From assembly GCA_947461985.1 (NCBI GenBank), contig CANHNT010000012.1:1-15911 (forward strand): DNA of 15,911 nt, given 5' to 3'. A model generated the notes under the pieces. That model was not told where the DNA came from. It saw nothing but the letters and a program-made list of their open reading frames with translations, and ran no database searches. The position numbers were made by a program, and so were the translations under genes. This stretch comes from Bacteroidota bacterium (GTDB lineage: Bacteria; Bacteroidota; Bacteroidia; Chitinophagales; Chitinophagaceae). Positions 14,681 to 15,911 of this stretch are shown piece by piece. Numbering within the stretch: the stretch's first letter is position 1; every line of letters begins with the position of its first letter.

Positions 14681-15217
14681 TTAGTATGCTACATTCATTA
14701 GTAGCTTATCTTTTTCTGATAAAATAATTTCATCTTCATTTAATTGCCAATTAATATTTAGCTTAGGGTCTGCATAAAAAAGGCCTCCTTCAGATTCTTT
14801 ATTGTAAAAATTATCACATTTATAGAAGAAAATAGTATTGTCTTCTAACACGGAATAGCCATGTGCAAATCCTCTTGGAACAAAGAGTTGTAGATTGTTT
14901 TCGGCTGATAACTCAACGGCAACATGTTGCAAATAAGTAGGAGAGTCTTTTCTTAAATCGACAGCCACATCAATCACTTTTCCTTGCAAAACCCTCACTA
15001 ATTTTGCTTGTGCATGTTCGCCTTTTTGAAAGTGCAATCCTCTTAAAATGCCTCTATTCGATTTTGCTTGGTTATCTTGCACAAAATGAATATTTAAACC
15101 AGTAAGTTGATTGAATTTTTGTTCATTAAAACTTTCAAAAAAATAACCTCGATTGTCTTCGAAAACAGTGGGCTTAATAATAACACAATCTTTTATTTCA
15201 GTGTGAATGAATTCCAT
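14681..15217 (-). CDS. rfbC: dTDP-4-dehydrorhamnose 3,5-epimerase
   Basis: RfbC (RmlC) epimerises C3 and C5 of dTDP-4-keto-6-deoxyglucose, the third step of dTDP-L-rhamnose synthesis for surface polysaccharide. The 178-residue protein is a cupin. FFESFNEQKF is at 26-35 and GILRGLHFQ at 56-64 with catalytic H62. K72 follows in AQAKLVRVLQGKVIDVAVDLR, and PRGFAHGYSVLED at 114-126 carries H119. A late YKCDNFYNKESEGG block matches the active-site tyrosine region. The length is typical. It is the second gene of a minus-strand pair, 3 bases after the stop of a HAD phosphatase gene, so the two are very likely co-transcribed. rfbA, rfbB and rfbD are not in the window. The identity is secure. Confidence 0.95.
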   Translation of the reverse strand: MEFIHTEIKDCVIIKPTVFEDNRGYFFESFNEQKFNQLTGLNIHFVQDNQAKSNRGILRGLHFQKGEHAQAKLVRVLQGKVIDVAVDLRKDSPTYLQHVAVELSAENNLQLFVPRGFAHGYSVLEDNTIFFYKCDNFYNKESEGGLFYADPKLNINWQLNEDEIILSEKDKLLMNVAY

Positions 15218-15220
15218 TTT

Positions 15221-15911
15221 TTATAAAATATTTTTTATTTCAGACAAACAAGATATTTCGAAAGTAGTGGTTCCTTGATGTGTAATTTTGTTTGGGTTGA
15301 AATATATTTGATCCATATTGACTGTTTTTGCACCTTCAATATCAGCTTCAAAAGAATCACCAATCATGATACTGTTGTAGGCTTTGCCACCAGTCAATAA
15401 AAAAGCATATTCAAAAATTTCTTTATGTGGTTTCATGCTCATCGCTTGTTCTGAAGTGATCATTTTGTCAATAAATTCATCGATACCAGCATTTTTAATT
15501 TTTTCATACTGTGTCAATTCAAAACCATTGGTAATTAAATGAATGGTATAATTTTTATCTCTACAATATTGTAAAATTTCAATGGCATAAGGAAAAACTT
15601 CTTTTTGTTTTGGCAAAATATCTAAATAACAATCACTCATATCATGCGACATTTCCTCATTTATAATCTTATAATGGGCTAATGTTTTGTACATTCGTTT
15701 CCAACGAAGCTCATTTCTAGATAATGTTTTGTTTCTAAATTGAGCCCACATTTCTTCATTTATGATATGATATTTTTCATAGAATAAATCAAAATCACTG
15801 ATGCCTTTTTGAGCTAATTCAAATTCTTCATATACTTTCCTCATCGTGTGGTTAGAATTTTTTTCAAAATCCCAAAGTGTATGATCTAAATCAAAAAAAA
15901 TATGTTCGTAT
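15221..15911 (-). CDS. HAD-family phosphatase, YjjG-like nucleotidase (5' end outside window)
   Basis: This is a haloacid dehalogenase-type hydrolase resembling the YjjG/YfnB group, which removes phosphate from noncanonical pyrimidine nucleotides. The gene runs off the right edge. The first in-window ATG is at 15844, but the frame upstream is open and reads HIFFDLDHTLWDFEKNS, which contains catalytic motif I (DLDHT, nucleophile Asp codon 15890-15892, second Asp codon 15884-15886). Starting at 15844 would delete the catalytic residue. Downstream are an alpha-helical cap, motif II LITNG, the motif III lysine region MKPHKEIF, and motif IV IGDSFEADIEGAK. Only a few N-terminal residues appear to be missing. 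It overlaps nothing and ends 3 bases before rfbC. Sugar-phosphate activity cannot be excluded given the rfbC neighbour. Confidence 0.9.
   Translation of the reverse strand, partial: YEHIFFDLDHTLWDFEKNSNHTMRKVYEEFELAQKGISDFDLFYEKYHIINEEMWAQFRNKTLSRNELRWKRMYKTLAHYKIINEEMSHDMSDCYLDILPKQKEVFPYAIEILQYCRDKNYTIHLITNGFELTQYEKIKNAGIDEFIDKMITSEQAMSMKPHKEIFEYAFLLTGGKAYNSIMIGDSFEADIEGAKTVNMDQIYFNPNKITHQGTTTFEISCLSEIKNIL

Noticed and set aside
14688..14705. GCTAC/GTAGC hairpin at the pdxA-rfbC convergence as a terminator
   Set aside because: It is only 5 bp with an 8-base loop, lies within the rfbC coding end, and has no T-tract.
15221..15844. HAD phosphatase as a complete 207-residue protein starting at 15844
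   Set aside because: The open frame beyond 15844 contains the catalytic DLDHT motif, so the gene must start outside the window.
1..15911. CRISPR arrays, tRNA or rRNA genes, phage or integrase genes
   Set aside because: I looked for direct-repeat spacing, cloverleaf-like segments and recombinase motifs on both strands and found none. The only tandem repeat is within the DUF4476 coding region.

Overview
The window looks like a stretch of chromosome from a member of the Bacteroidota, AT-rich and not assignable to genus. Four things point there. A secreted protein ends in a type IX secretion (T9SS) type A sorting domain. Two lipoproteins have the typical Cys-Lys-Lys start after a short signal peptide. 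There is a DUF4476 protein. Three genes carry the Bacteroidota promoter box TAnnTTTG (each time TATATTTG) a few bases before the start codon, with no obvious Shine-Dalgarno sequence.

Layout, left to right. An RsmH-type rRNA methyltransferase gene (+), open at the left edge, converges on a secreted DUF4476 protein gene (-), with a shared hairpin terminator between them. A nucleotide-excision-repair gene uvrA (-) follows. Next come a T9SS-exported protein (+) and the mismatch-repair gene mutL (-), which converge. Divergent from mutL is a lipoprotein with a cytochrome c-like domain and a YVTN-type beta-propeller (+). Then, all on +, come mnmA (tRNA 2-thiouridylase), an unrecognised lipoprotein, a 2-oxoglutarate/Fe(II) oxygenase and, after a 380-base gap, pdxA (vitamin B6 synthesis). 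The right end is a tight minus-strand pair: a YjjG-like HAD phosphatase, open at the right edge, followed by rfbC (dTDP-rhamnose epimerase).

Most genes are housekeeping: rRNA and tRNA modification, DNA repair, cofactor and sugar-nucleotide synthesis. Between them sit cell-surface or exported proteins of unknown role. I see no prophage, insertion sequence, CRISPR array, tRNA or rRNA. Nothing here is convincingly a new multi-gene system.

The most unusual signal is a dispersed intergenic repeat with three diverged copies (about 2246-2355 on -, 5188-5293 on +, 7018-7115 on +). Each starts with a T-tract and a TCGAGGT block, carries a central hairpin whose arms differ between copies, and ends with an ACTTTGTT-like block. 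The copies bracket uvrA as inverted repeats and the T9SS cargo gene as direct repeats. Other points are an RsmH-like gene apparently outside a cell-division cluster, a UvrA lacking one cysteine of the first annotated zinc finger, a MutL without recognisable endonuclease residues, a CX4CH heme motif, and a probable TTG start codon.
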